From Macrotis lagotis (Eukaryota; Chordata; Mammalia; Peramelemorphia; Peramelidae), in NCBI RefSeq assembly GCF_037893015.1, contig NC_133658.1:16479249-16543248 (forward strand): a stretch of DNA of 64,000 nucleotides, read 5' to 3'. The position numbers and the translations under genes are program-made. This document shows, in pieces, positions 22,380 through 31,186 of this stretch (its first letter is position 1; every line of letters begins with the position of its first letter). The notes beneath the pieces are model-generated. The model saw only the letters and a list, made by a program, of their open reading frames with translations, did no database searches and had not been told where the DNA came from.

Positions 22380-23275
22380 TTCATGGCACTGATAGAGGTT
22401 TTGATGATTTAAAAAAAAAAGACTGAAAACTGCTACCCTCAAGTGGCTTTCACTTTATTGGACAGAAGTGTTGATGATTAAGAAATTCTCCTCTGGGTTT
22501 CTTTTGACTTTATTTCATTTCTATTGGATCAAGTTGCTTCACCTCTCAAAGGAGGCAATTAAATTAAATACTCCTCTGAACTTACCTTCTAAACTGACTT
22601 TCTGATCACTCAGCTCTTCGTCCATTTGATAAATGTGATTGAAACACTGACTATGCAAGTCATTATTGTTAAGTGCTTTCAGGAGATTGAAAGGCACAGC
22701 AGGCCTGGCTCGATCTCCAAAAGCTTGCCACCTAGTGGAGCAGATAAGACATCACTCTAAAAACATCATTTTAGAGCAGGCATAGTCAATGTAGAAGGGT
22801 TAGAAATGAGGTTCATTGAGCATGTCCAGGAAGCAGTGGCTTGGAATAGCTTTAGGGAGCGAGGCAAGAATGAATCAGGGAAGATTTCCTGAAAGATGAA
22901 GCATCTGAGCTGAGCCTTGAAGTGTGAGTGGCCAATAGACAGAGATATACAGAGGATGTTTTTGCTTCAGGACATGGATGGACAAGAACAAAGACACGGA
23001 GAGGGAGAATCTGTGGATAATTTTTAAATGACTGAGAAAAATCTCATTTGATATCAAATATAGAGCAGCGTGAGATAAGGATGAATGTGAAACTCTGCAT
23101 GTCAGACTGGAGAACATGGCCTTTGAGCTATAGAAGAATTCTGAGAAGACAAGCAACATCATTCAAAAACCATATTAGGAGCATTTGTTGTATTTGCATC
23201 TTCAGAAGCAAATATAGTGCTTAGAAGAAAGTTGGTGTCTAATAAATGCATGCTAATGAGTTGATTGATCAGTCA
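22380..23275 (-). repeat. L2 LINE pieces, mostly antisense
   Basis: CTGCTACCCTCAAGTGGCTT (22430), TCTCCAAAAGCTTGCCACC (22717), GGAAGATTTCCTGAAAGATG then GAGCTGAGCCTTGAAG (22880-22921), and GCCTTTGAGCTATAGAAG (23118) follow antisense L2 order. 23210-23270 ends like a sense L2/MIR tail (TAATAAATGCATGC). Heavily diverged. Confidence 0.4.
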
Positions 23276-23363
23276 GAGATCTTGAGCTTAAAGTGACCTC
23301 TTAGACCCCCTCATCCAGTTGTATCAAACTCAAGTAGAAAATGAAAACATCCATCAGAATCTT

Positions 23364-23504
23364 GTGCAGGGGATAGAGCACCAGCCCTGGAGTCAGGAGT
23401 CCCTGAGTTCAAATCCAGCCTCAGACACTTAATAATGACCTAGCTGTGTGGCCTTGGGCAAGCCACTTAACCCCATGGCCTTGCTAAAACCTAAAAAAAA
23501 AAAA
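23364..23504 (+). mobile_element. SINE-S, 5' truncated
   Basis: It begins inside the head (GCAGGGGATAGAGCACC), then GAGTTCAAATCCAGCC and CCTAAAAAAA. AGAATCTT flanks it at 23356-23363 and 23505-23512. Confidence 0.86.
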
Positions 23505-23664
23505 AGAATCTTTGCTGTGTATATTGATTTAGAGTATCACATAGTATTATTACCTAGGTTCTATTATATTTTATTTATTTTGGTAAAAATTTTCATTTTA
23601 AGACCACTCAGGATTGTTGTAAGCCATAACACTTGTACTACCTTGACCCTTCTGATTAGTCCAA

Positions 23665-23815
23665 CACATCCTTTTACAGTTGAGGAAACTGAGTTCCCTA
23701 AAGTGTGGCTTACCCCAGGTCACAATAACAGTAAGGGTCAGATTCAGATGCTAATCAATCAGGACTCATTAAAGTTGGAAGAGAAATTCAGTGCTCTTTC
23801 CACCACATTAATCCA
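23665..23815 (-). repeat. MIR-like SINE, antisense
   Basis: TTTTACAGTTGAGGAAACTG, GGCTTACCCCAGGTCAC and GTCAGATTCAGATGC follow the antisense MIR layout. Confidence 0.42.
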
Positions 23816-23840
23816 TTCATTATATTTAAGAACAATTGGA

Positions 23841-23994
23841 GGGGGCATCTAGGTGGTGCAATGGATAGAGCCCTAGTTCTGGAATCAGGACATCCTAAGT
23901 TCAAATTTGACCTCAGACACTTAATAATTATCTAGTCGTGTGATCATGAGCAAGTCACTTAACCTCACTGCCTTGCAAAAACTAAAAAAAAAAA
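23841..23994 (+). mobile_element. SINE-S
   Basis: GGGGGCATCTAGGTGGTGCA head, AAGTTCAAATTTGACC B-box region, AGTCACTTAACCTCACTGCC, TTGCAAAAACT plus poly(A). It lies 72 bp from an inverted copy at 24067-24216. Confidence 0.84.
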
Positions 23995-24066
23995 CTTGAA
24001 AACTTTAGTTATGGGGATCTTGGAAGTAAGAGGGATCTTAGGGACTGTAAAATCCAGACCCCCTTT

Positions 24067-24216
24067 GTTTTAGATTTTTTTTTCAAGGCAATGGGGTTAA
24101 GTGGCTTGCCCAAGGCCACACAGCTAGGTCATTATTAAGTGTCTGAGGCTGGATTTGAACTCAGGTCCTCCTGACTCCAGGGCCGGTGCTCTATCCACTG
24201 CACCACCTCGTTGCCC
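24067..24216 (-). mobile_element. SINE-S, antisense, with target-site duplication
   Basis: TTTTTTTTTCAAGGCAATGG leads to TGGATTTGAACTCAGG and CCACTGCACCACCTCG. CAGACCCC(C)TTT flanks the element at about 24055-24066 and 24217-24227. Confidence 0.9.
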
Positions 24217-24276
24217 CAGACCCCTTTCTTAAAGTTGAAGAAACTTTAAGATCGGAGAAGATAGCCACTTTACGTC

Positions 24277-24542
24277 AGCAGCAACTAGGTAATACAGTGG
24301 ATAGAGCATCGGTCTGGGAGTCAGAAGGAACTGAGACACTTGATACTTACTAGCTGTGTGGCCTTAGATAAGTGTCCCGTGCAGGCATCATCTCCAGTCA
24401 TCCTGATTCCTCACTGGCCACTGGACCCAGATGGCTCCGGAAGAGAAAGCAAAGCTGATGATTTGGCACAGCCCCCCCATCAAGTTCTTGCCATGGCATC
24501 ACCTCCCTGATGTCATGATTTTCTTCAAGAATAAAGGCTAAG
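24277..24542 (+). mobile_element. SINE-L with internal deletion
   Basis: Head (GCAACTAGGTAATACAGTGG), then CATCTCCAGTCATCCTGATT, CACTGGCCACTGGACCCAG, GGCATCACCTCCCTGATGTC and ATTTTCTTCAAGAATAAAGG. Parts of the B-box region and the GGGCAAGTCAC segment are missing. Confidence 0.76.
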
Positions 24543-24596
24543 TTCCATCAGTCAGCATCTTACCCAAAAATCATATACTTTATATGTGACAGAGCC

Positions 24597-24790
24597 CCTT
24601 TGGCACAGTAAGTGGATTGGATGGGAAAGACCTGAGTTCAAATTCAGCCCAATACTTACTAGTGTGACCCTGAGCAAGTCACTTAACCTGTCTGTCTCAA
24701 TTTCCCTAATTGTTATATGGGAATCATATTAGCACTTCCCTCCCAGATTTGCTTGGAGAATCAAATGAAATATTTTTTTGAGGGCTATGA
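24597..24790 (+). repeat. MIR-like SINE
   Basis: GAGTTCAAATTCAGCC, GTGACCCTGAGCAAGTCACTT, AATTTCCCTAATTGTTATAT, then GAATCATATTAGCAC and GAGAATCAAATGAAATA, in sense MIR order. Confidence 0.56.
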
Positions 24791-24794
24791 GTTT

Positions 24795-25540
24795 TTAAGA
24801 AACACTTGTTTCCTTTTCTTTTCCCCTTTCTTTCCTTCAGTCTTTCTCTCCATATCAAATGCACTGTTATAAAACAAGTTTTATTTTCTCCCATTGTGAG
24901 CCAGCAGTTTATCTCTGCAACTGTGGTCTCGGTTCTCCACTTCAATTGGCCCGTGACAACTGCGTGGAAGGAATTCACCCAGCCCACAAGGAAATATAAA
25001 GTCCACAACCTCTGGCAACATGACTTTGTTAGAAATCCTGTCCATGGAATGTACTAGAAAAGACATTTCAAGTCCTGATACTTTGGGTTTTCATGGGTTA
25101 ACAAGAGAAAAGCCGTATGTCACCATCAGCTCCAGGGTTCAAAGACCTCTTGTCCATCAGATAACAAGAACTTTCAAAACAGGGTTTAGGACTTTGAAAG
25201 ATGCTGATTGGAAGAGTGCCTTTGGGTCCTTGGAAGGGCTCGGAGCCGGATTCCGCTTCATAAATCCTGTCTAAAATCCTTTTTTTTCTTCCTGAAAACA
25301 GTCTGAGTGCAATGTCGCTTGATTTTATTTGGTCTTTAAAAGCTGGCCTACAAAGATCCCCAAACAGCCGCTCAGAAATGAGCTTTGGCTCCCAATACAA
25401 CTGGCCTTGTTGTCTCAGGCTATCAGCTCCCCAGGTCAATCAGGACCCGCGTTACCTGGAACGGCCAGCTTTGGCCACATCCGCCCAGTACAGCAAATCT
25501 GGGCCGACCTTCGCCCAAGAGCCAGCATCCTTAGAATGAT
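24795..25540. promoter_or_regulatory. Non-repetitive block upstream of CpG island, candidate regulatory DNA
   Basis: This is the longest stretch near the gene in which I recognise no repeat, and it lies directly upstream of the CpG-island promoter. Open frames occur on both strands (113 codons minus at 25098-25439; 83, 84, 75 and 80 codons plus). They overlap mutually and have no recognisable domain, so I do not call a gene. AAGGAAATATAAAG at 24989-25002 is an A/T-core motif of the kind bound by MADS-type or TBP factors; this is only suggestive. Confidence 0.35.
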
Positions 25541-25542
25541 GT

Positions 25543-25830
25543 TTGGCCTTCCCTCTCCAAGAACACCATGACATCAGGGAGGCCATGCCATGCCAGGCGC
25601 ATGAAGTGGATTGGCGTGAGGGCCGGGGGGTAGTTGGGCTAAGTCAGCCGCCTTACTTTCTCCTCTGGGTCCTGGGATCCCATAGGCGTCGGGACAGTTG
25701 GAGAAGGCCCTGCATGGGAGACCGTCAGGGTGACGTGATTGTCCAAGGTCACACAGCAGTGAGTAGCAAGTGTCCGAGGCTGGATTCGCACTCCTGGCCT
25801 CATGTCTCCAAGGCCAGTGCCCTTTTCACT
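25543..25830 (-). mobile_element. SINE-L, antisense, GC-enriched copy
   Basis: CAAGAACACCATGACATCAG, GAAGTGGATTGGCGTGAGGG, CTTACTTTCTCCTCTGGGTC, GTCAGGGTGACGTGATTGTC and CTCCAAGGCCAGTGCCC follow SINE-L order. It keeps many CpGs compared with other copies, as expected beside an unmethylated island. Confidence 0.72.
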
Positions 25831-25890
25831 GGGTCTTTCAACCATGCTCTTTGTATGTGTATTGTGTGCCTATGTATTTGCATGCAAATA

Positions 25891-26030
25891 CGTGTGCACG
25901 TGTGTGTTTGTAGGCGTGTGTTTCCGCATGTGTGTGTTTGTAGGCGTGTGTTTCTGCCCGGGTGTGCTTGTAGGCGTGTGTTTCTGCCCGGGTGTGCTTG
26001 TAGGTGTGTGTTGCTGCCCGTGCTTGTGTG
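25891..26030. repeat. 30-bp minisatellite, ~4.5 copies
   Basis: Units begin at 25891, 25921, 25951 and 25981, each ending TAGGCGTGTG or TAGGTGTGTG, with a partial unit after 26011. Units 3 and 4 differ by one base. Because 30 is a multiple of three, every frame shows a repeated decapeptide, giving false long open frames on both strands. Confidence 0.94.
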
Positions 26031-26323
26031 TGATGGATGCAGGCGGCGGTTAGGGCTGTGCTTCCCTCTGCAGCCTCTGGCTGCTTGCACTTTCCCCGGG
26101 CACCGGCCCGCGCCCAGGGCTTTTTCTTCTCGTTCTTGCCCCAAGGGAAGTCTCTTGTCCTCCCGCGGCCCGAGGGGGGCGAGCAGAAGGGGGGACCTCC
26201 CCGCAGAGGCGGGGACGGGGCGCACGCCGGCCCCTGCCGCAGAGGAATACGGTAAAGGCAGGACATTACGGGAGGCGCTGAGGGGAGCGCCTGTTACATC
26301 AGCGGGCAGCAAAGTTGCGGGCG

Positions 26324-26420
26324 CCCGGCGCGGCTGGCACGGACCGCAGCCTCGGGGGCAGCGCGCAGCCCGGCGCGGCTGGCACGGACCGCAGCCTCGG
26401 GGGCCGCGCGCAGCCCGGCG
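26324..26420. repeat. 45-bp tandem duplication in CpG island
   Basis: The unit starting CCCGGCGCGGCTGGCACGGA begins at 26324 and again at 26369, and the next CCCGGCG starts at 26414. The two complete copies differ by one base (GGGGGCAGCG versus GGGGGCCGCG). Confidence 0.96.
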
Positions 26421-26554
26421 GCGTCTCCCCTCGGGCTCCCCTGGCAGCGGGCAGAGCCCCGGCTCGGGGCGGCCGGGGGGCCAGCGCTGCCCGGCGCGGG
26501 GCGGCTTCTCCCAGGGAGGCGGCGGCGGCGGCGGCTGCACGGGGCCGGGGCCGC

Positions 26555-26566
26555 AGGCAGGTGAGT
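26555..26566 (+). other. Candidate splice donor of a non-coding first exon
   Basis: GCAG|GTGAGT with the GT at 26561-26562, at the 3' flank of the densest CpG region, matches the vertebrate U1 donor consensus. Inferred only; it gains weight from the acceptor-like site ending at 29421 upstream of the coding exon. Confidence 0.35.
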
Positions 26567-26734
26567 GGGCAGGGGCCGGGGGGCGCCGGGGACCCCAGAG
26601 CCGACCGCTAGCCCGTGCCGGGGTCAGGGCCAGGCTGGCGCCGAAGCCGGCTCCGGGCTGACAGCAGGCAGCTGAAGGAAAAGCCTAGCGGGACCCGGGC
26701 CGGCCCGCTGAGAGGGTCCTCGGGGTCCGGGAGG

Positions 26735-26830
26735 GAAACTGAGGCCCCAGGGGACAAGCCTTTGGTCCAAGGTCACAAATCGGAACGAAGCCGGCGGAGC
26801 GAATTCGAATCCAGCTCCTCTGATTCTCAG
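26735..26830 (-). repeat. MIR-like remnant with retained CpGs, antisense
   Basis: GGGAAACTGAGGCCCCAGGG, CCAAGGTCACAAATCGG, CGAATTCGAATCCAGCTCC and TCTGATTCTCAG follow the antisense MIR order. CpGs survive here that are lost in other copies. Confidence 0.45.
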
Positions 26831-26885
26831 TTAAGTGGGGGGGCTCCGCAGTTTCACCCTTTCTTTTTCTCCCTCCGCTTCTGCG

Positions 26886-27172
26886 CCCCCCCCCCCTTCT
26901 CTGTCTCTGTGTCTCTGTCTTTGTCTCTGCCTCTCTCGGTCTATCTCTAGCTCTCTAGCTTTGTGCCCCTGTGTCTCTGTTTCTATCTCTGCAACCTCTC
27001 TCTCACTTTCTAGATCTATCTTTCTGTGTGTCTCTGTCGGTCTGTGTCTCTCGGTCTATCTTTATCTCTCTAGCTTTCTGCATTTTTCTGTCTCTGCACC
27101 TTTCTCTGACTGATATCTCTCTGCTTCTCTTTCTTTCCGTGTCTCTATCCCTGTGTCTCAGTATCAGTCTCA

Positions 27173-27232
<60 letters not shown>

Positions 27233-27289
27233 GTCTGTCTCTCTCTGTCTCTCTGTCTCTGTTTCTCTCTCTGTCTCTCTCTCTCTCTC

Positions 27290-27330
<41 letters not shown>

Positions 27331-28020
27331 GTCTGTCTCTCTCTGTCTCTGTTTCTCTCTCTGTCTCTCTCTCTCTCTCCCTTTCTATGTCTCTCTATGT
27401 TTCTGTGTCTCTCTGTCTCTCTGTGTCCTTGTGTCTGTCTCTGTTCCTGCGTCTGTTTTTGTCTCTACAGCTATCTTGCTGTGTCTCTCTTGTCTCTGTC
27501 TCTCTATATCACTCTACCTTTGTCTCTTTCTGCCCCTATAATATTTATTTTCCTGATTCCCTCTATCTCTCTCTATATATATATCTCTTTATTTTTCTGC
27601 CTCTCTTTCTATAGTTCTATTTTTCTGACTCTCCATTTTCCTCTCTCTCTCTCTCTCATCAATATATAATAAGATATATATACATACATCAACTTTTCTG
27701 CCTGTCTGTCCCTCTGTGTCCCTGTCTCTCTCTACCTTTCTGTATCTGTCTCTGTGTCCCTGTGTCTGTCTCTGTTCCTACCTCTACTTCTGCCTCTATA
27801 GCTATCTTTGTGTCTCTCTATTCCTGTCTCTGTCTTTCTGTCTCTGCATCTCTGTCACCATATCTCTCCACTTGATGTCTCTCTGTTTCTCTATATTATT
27901 TATTTTTGTTTCCGTTTCTCTATATCTAATTTTCTGTCTCTCTAAAATTTTCTATTTTTTCTATCTCTCTCAATTTTCCCGTCTCTCTCTATTTCTGTCT
28001 CTGTCTCCCTCACACCCACA
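26886..28020. repeat. 1.1-kb polypyrimidine (TCTC/TGTC)n tract
   Basis: It starts with a C11 run (26886-26896) and then runs almost purely as CTCT/GTCT units to about 28020. Near-perfect (CT)n lies at 27175-27225 and 27298-27326, and TATA-rich islands near 27570 and 27665. A ~120-bp block (CTCTGTTTCTCTCTGTCTCT onward) is repeated at about 27255 and 27345. Long Leu/Ser frames (153 and 232 codons) are repeat artefacts. Confidence 0.97.
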
Positions 28021-28101
28021 CACAATCCTCTCCTTTCCCCCACAACACCCACTTTCCCTGAACTTAGTTCCTAGCAGACAAGTGTTTCAAAAAATAAACA
28101 A

Positions 28102-28387
28102 CCCCCCCCCCCCAAGCCACCACTGCTGTGTTTGTACCGAATAGGAGAAGAGAGCTTTGAGAAAATGAGCCAGGAGGGCATGGGGCTCTCGGATCCCCCC
28201 CCCCATAACTGCAAGGGACCTTAAAGCTCAGCCAGCTCAGCCAGCTCAGGCAGCCCCTTTCACAGATAAGAAGACAGAGGCGCAGAGAGTTGCCATGGTT
28301 TACCCAAGATCTTGGAGCTAGTAGCTGGCCAAGGGAGGCCTGGCACTCAGGTCTCCCGACTCCCCCTCCATCACTCCCCCCCCCCCC
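28102..28387. repeat. Three poly(C) runs and an antisense MIR
   Basis: C12 at 28102-28113, C10 at 28195-28204 and C12 at 28376-28387. Between them, 28240-28365 carries CCCCTTTCACAGATAAGAAG, CAGAGGCGCAGAGAGTTG and CACTCAGGTCTCCCGACTCC, an antisense MIR remnant. Confidence 0.7.
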
Positions 28388-29421
28388 GATCCCCACCCCA
28401 AGCTTTGCCACCCCAAGTGGCCCCGGAGCAGCCTTTAGAAACTCTCCAGGTGGATGCCCAGGCACTTCAGAGTTCAAGCCCACCCCCATCCTGCCCCCCT
28501 CTGCCCCCCATCTCTCTAATTGCAAACACTCATCACAGCACAGGCAAGGGGTGGGGTGGGGTGGGAGAGGGGCTCCCTGTTGCCTTTAGCAGCCGAGACC
28601 AGTGTAGACTGCCATACCAGCCTAGTGCCAGCCTGAGCTAGATGCTAGCCAAAGACTCCTCCGGCTTGGGTACCCCAGCATCTGCCTGGGCTCCCCTGGG
28701 GACTCTGCAGCTCCTGGTGGGTTCAGGGGGTATGGGTCCCCCCAGAGGACTAAGCTGCCTACCACTGGGGGTTCAGGCTTCTCCGATTCTACCCTGGAGG
28801 CCAGACCCCCTTTTCCATCTTAGCCAAGCCCCAGGTTTTCCTCTCTAAGGAGCTGAATGTTGGGGCACCTGTTAGCAGAATCTCTCCTTAGTGGGTAGTA
28901 GCTTCTTTTAGAGGTCAAATGGGCTGGTTTGGGAGAGAGGAGAGGCAGGGCCACATGCTCACTTGTCCTCTGTGACCTTCAACTCCTCCCTTCTCTGCTT
29001 CCCCTCTCTGGGTCTCAGTTTACCTCTCTGGAAAATAAGGGAACAGCTGCTCTGTAGGTTCCTTTCAGATTCAGCATGTTACCCACTTCCCAAGCAGTGA
29101 CTTCTCAGAGACCGTCAGGGTTTCATTTTCTTTTCTGTGGGGGTGAAGTTCAAGAATAGTTTGGGGTCCTCTGACTTGACTCAATGCTAATCCAGACTTC
29201 CTGATGGAGGGAGCTAGGAGCAAAGCAGTCAGTAAGCCTGTATGCCAGGGATGTGGAACCCCAGGAGGGGAGGGGGGACAATTCCCACATTTAGGGGGTC
29301 TCAAGAAGAGAATTAAGAGAAACCTAGGGCTAGACTCCCCAGGAAGAGTGGTGTTCTCCCGGAACGACAACCTACACTCCTTCACTCTTATCCTCCCTTT
29401 TTTTTCTCTGGTCTTTTCCAG
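28388..29421 (+). other. Probable 5' intron of ADRA1A, moderate GC
   Basis: There is no open frame with support. 28940-29085 is a sense MIR-like remnant (CTGGGTCTCAGTTTACC, GAAAATAAGGGAACAGC, GGTTCCTTTCAG). The region ends in a long pyrimidine tract and TTTTCCAG, AG at 29420-29421, which is the best acceptor-like sequence upstream of the start codon. Confidence 0.4.
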
Positions 29422-30277
29422 GAGCCTTGGGAAGCAGAGCTGAGCCCTGGAACCACCCCTTCTTCAGGTTTTCCCCCATCTCTTGCTCATTCAGCCCTTG
29501 AATGGGTGACATGCCATGAGAGCAGTGTCCTAGGAGGGGCTGTGCGGGTTAGGGGGGCTCTTCCTCCCCCTCCTTTTCCCTCCAGATGAGCCCAGGAGTC
29601 CTGCTACCTTGGGGAGAGGGAACTCCTCAGAACTGAGAAGCTGACCACACTCCTTGAACGTGACCTTGATTTTGACCTGAGGCTTTAGAGTCTGAAAAGT
29701 CTAGCCATTTGGGAACTGGAGGGGACTGGGAGTCCAGGTAGAGGTTATCTGGCTTTTGATTAAAAGATTTTTTATTACATGGGATACTGAATCCTCCCTT
29801 CACCCAGGGAGTTGGAAAGTGAATCACCCCAGAATCTCCTTTAGTTTAATCCCCCCAATCTCATTCCCAATTTTCAATGCCTTTCCCATGCTAAAGCCTC
29901 CCTTCAGAAGCAGCAGCTCTGGGACTTCAGAGGTGCTGTGGCTAACAAGTGCCCCTTGTCTGCCTGGCTTCATCTGGGTGGGGCCAGGGGTGCAGGGGCA
30001 GAGGCAGAGGGGCCTGCAGTTTTGACCATGCCTCCCTGAACTGCCTTCTGGTTTCCTCTGCCTCATGTGGGTTTCCAAGACAAGTTGGCATCGCTTCTGC
30101 CAGCCCATCTCGTCGGAATTCTCTGTCATGCCAAGCCCCTGCACTTGTAGGAGACTTCAACATCTGATTGACTGATCACCTGACTACGCCCCCCACTCCC
30201 CAGAGAACTCTTTCCTGACTCTTCAGAACGAGAACTCACATTTTGCCCAGGTGCTTTCTGGGGGGGCAGGGGGGACC
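29422..30277 (+). promoter_or_regulatory. Probable ADRA1A 5' untranslated region
   Basis: Sequence directly upstream of the start codon. It contains upstream ATGs (for example CATGCCATGAGAG near 29510). Weaker acceptor-like sites end at 30226 (CTGACTCTTCAG) and 30250 (CATTTTGCCCAG). The start context GGGACCATGG has A at -3 and G at +4, a strong Kozak match. Whether transcription starts here or at the CpG island cannot be decided from sequence. Confidence 0.42.
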
Positions 30278-31160
30278 ATGGTGTTTCTCCCTGAGAATGC
30301 CTCAGACAGCTCCAACTGCACCCAGGCCCAGGAGCCAGTGAATATCTCCAAGGCCATTTTGCTGGGTGTCATCTTGGGGGGCCTCATCCTTTTTGGGGTA
30401 CTGGGAAACATCCTGGTGATTCTTTCGGTAGCCTGCCACCGGCACCTGCAGTCTGTCACCCATTACTACATCGTGAACTTGGCCGTGGCTGACCTACTAC
30501 TCACTTCCACAGTGCTGCCCTTCTCTGCCATCTTGGAGATCCTGGGCTACTGGGCCTTTGGCAGGATCTTCTGCAACATCTGGGCAGCAGTTGATGTCCT
30601 TTGCTGTACGGCCTCCATCATGGGCCTGTGCATCATCTCTATTGACAGGTACATTGGGGTCAGCTACCCGCTGCGCTACCCCACAATTGTGACCCAGAAA
30701 AGAGGCCTCTTGGCCTTGATGTGTGTCTGGGCTCTGTCTCTGACCATTTCCATTGGACCTCTCTTTGGCTGGAAAGAACAGCCCCCCGAGGATGAGACCA
30801 TCTGCCAGATCACCGAGGAGCCAGGCTACGTGCTCTTCTCAGCTCTGGGGTCCTTCTACATTCCATTGGCCATCATCCTGGTGATGTATTGCAGAGTGTA
30901 TGTGGTGGCCAAGAGAGAAAGCAAGGGCCTCAAGCATGGCCTGAAGACAGACAAGTCAGACTCCGAGCAGGTGACCCTCAGAATCCATCGAAAAAATGCT
31001 CCTTCTGCCAGCACCTCTGGATCCAGCTCCAAGAACAAGACTCACTTTTCTGTGAGGCTTTTAAAGTTTTCCAGAGAGAAAAAAGCAGCAAAAACTCTGG
31101 GAATCGTGGTGGGCTGCTTCATCCTCTGCTGGCTCCCATTCTTCTTAGTGATGCCAATTG
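30278..31160 (+). CDS. ADRA1A: Alpha-1A adrenergic receptor, first coding exon (partial CDS)
   Basis: The exon encodes residues 1-294 and the first base of codon 295. The protein is a class A GPCR for noradrenaline and adrenaline that signals through Gq/phospholipase C at the plasma membrane. N-glycosylation sequons lie at N7, N13 and N22. TM1 spans about 27-51. D72 is the TM2 sodium-site Asp and D106 the TM3 amine-binding Asp. C99 and C176 form the conserved disulfide; DRY is at 123-125. S188 and S192 are the TM5 catechol-contacting serines. The CWLP motif of TM6 is at 284-287. Length and numbering match human ADRA1A exactly, as I recall it. Most differences are at the N-terminus, second extracellular loop and third intracellular loop (serine-rich 243-251). 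The ATG has a strong Kozak context. The exon stops after TM6 at GTAAGT, the conserved intron position of alpha-1 receptors. TM7 and the C-tail are outside the window. Confidence 0.98.
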
Positions 31161-31166
31161 GTAAGT
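31161..31166 (+). other. ADRA1A: Splice donor of ADRA1A coding exon 1
   Basis: ATTG|GTAAGT, a full consensus donor, interrupts codon 295 (Gly) after its first base, at the TM6-TM7 junction where alpha-1 adrenergic receptor genes carry their conserved intron. Confidence 0.95.
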
Positions 31167-31180
31167 CTTTGGAGGGGATG

Positions 31181-31186
31181 AATAAA
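31181..31186 (+). terminator. Candidate intronic poly(A) signal
   Basis: AATAAA lies 20 nt past the exon-1 donor, with a T-rich ATTGTACTTCTTAACTTTG-like stretch about 15-30 nt downstream. Read-through would add 17 intron-encoded residues (including the split Gly) and stop at TAA 31211-31213. AATAAA is common by chance, so confidence is low. Confidence 0.22.

Larger units (their letters stand above)
26040..26810. promoter_or_regulatory. CpG island, probable ADRA1A promoter region
   Basis: About 770 bp of dense GC and CpG content in an otherwise AT-rich, CpG-poor window. It holds GGGCGG-type Sp1 boxes (for example about 26498-26506) and no TATA box. It lies 3.5-4.2 kb upstream of the ADRA1A start codon, on the correct side. 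The known human and rodent ADRA1A promoters are also TATA-less and GC-rich, but nearer the ATG. A donor-like CAG|GTGAGT at 26561 would allow splicing of a non-coding first exon to the coding exon. Direction and start sites are not visible. A separate non-coding transcript from the island is possible. Confidence 0.72.

Noticed and set aside
25543..26661. 372-codon plus-strand open frame across the minisatellite and CpG island
   Set aside because: It spans an antisense SINE-L, a 30-bp minisatellite and a GC-rich island, where stop codons are rare by composition. Opposite-strand frames (246 and 142 codons) are equally open. No domain is present.
26971..27669. Long Ser/Leu-rich open frames (up to 232 codons)
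   Set aside because: They are direct translations of a CT/GT simple repeat; the same happens at 1410-1781, 42407-43188 and 60219-60910.
30278..31160. ADRA1B or ADRA1D instead of ADRA1A
   Set aside because: The N-terminus (MVFL start, NCTQ, short length) and the residue numbering of D106, C176 and S188/S192 match ADRA1A. ADRA1B and ADRA1D have longer and different N-termini.
30278..31160. Processed retrocopy of ADRA1A
   Set aside because: The reading frame is intact and ends at a consensus GTAAGT at the conserved intron position, with no TM7 sequence or poly(A) following. This is the genuine gene.
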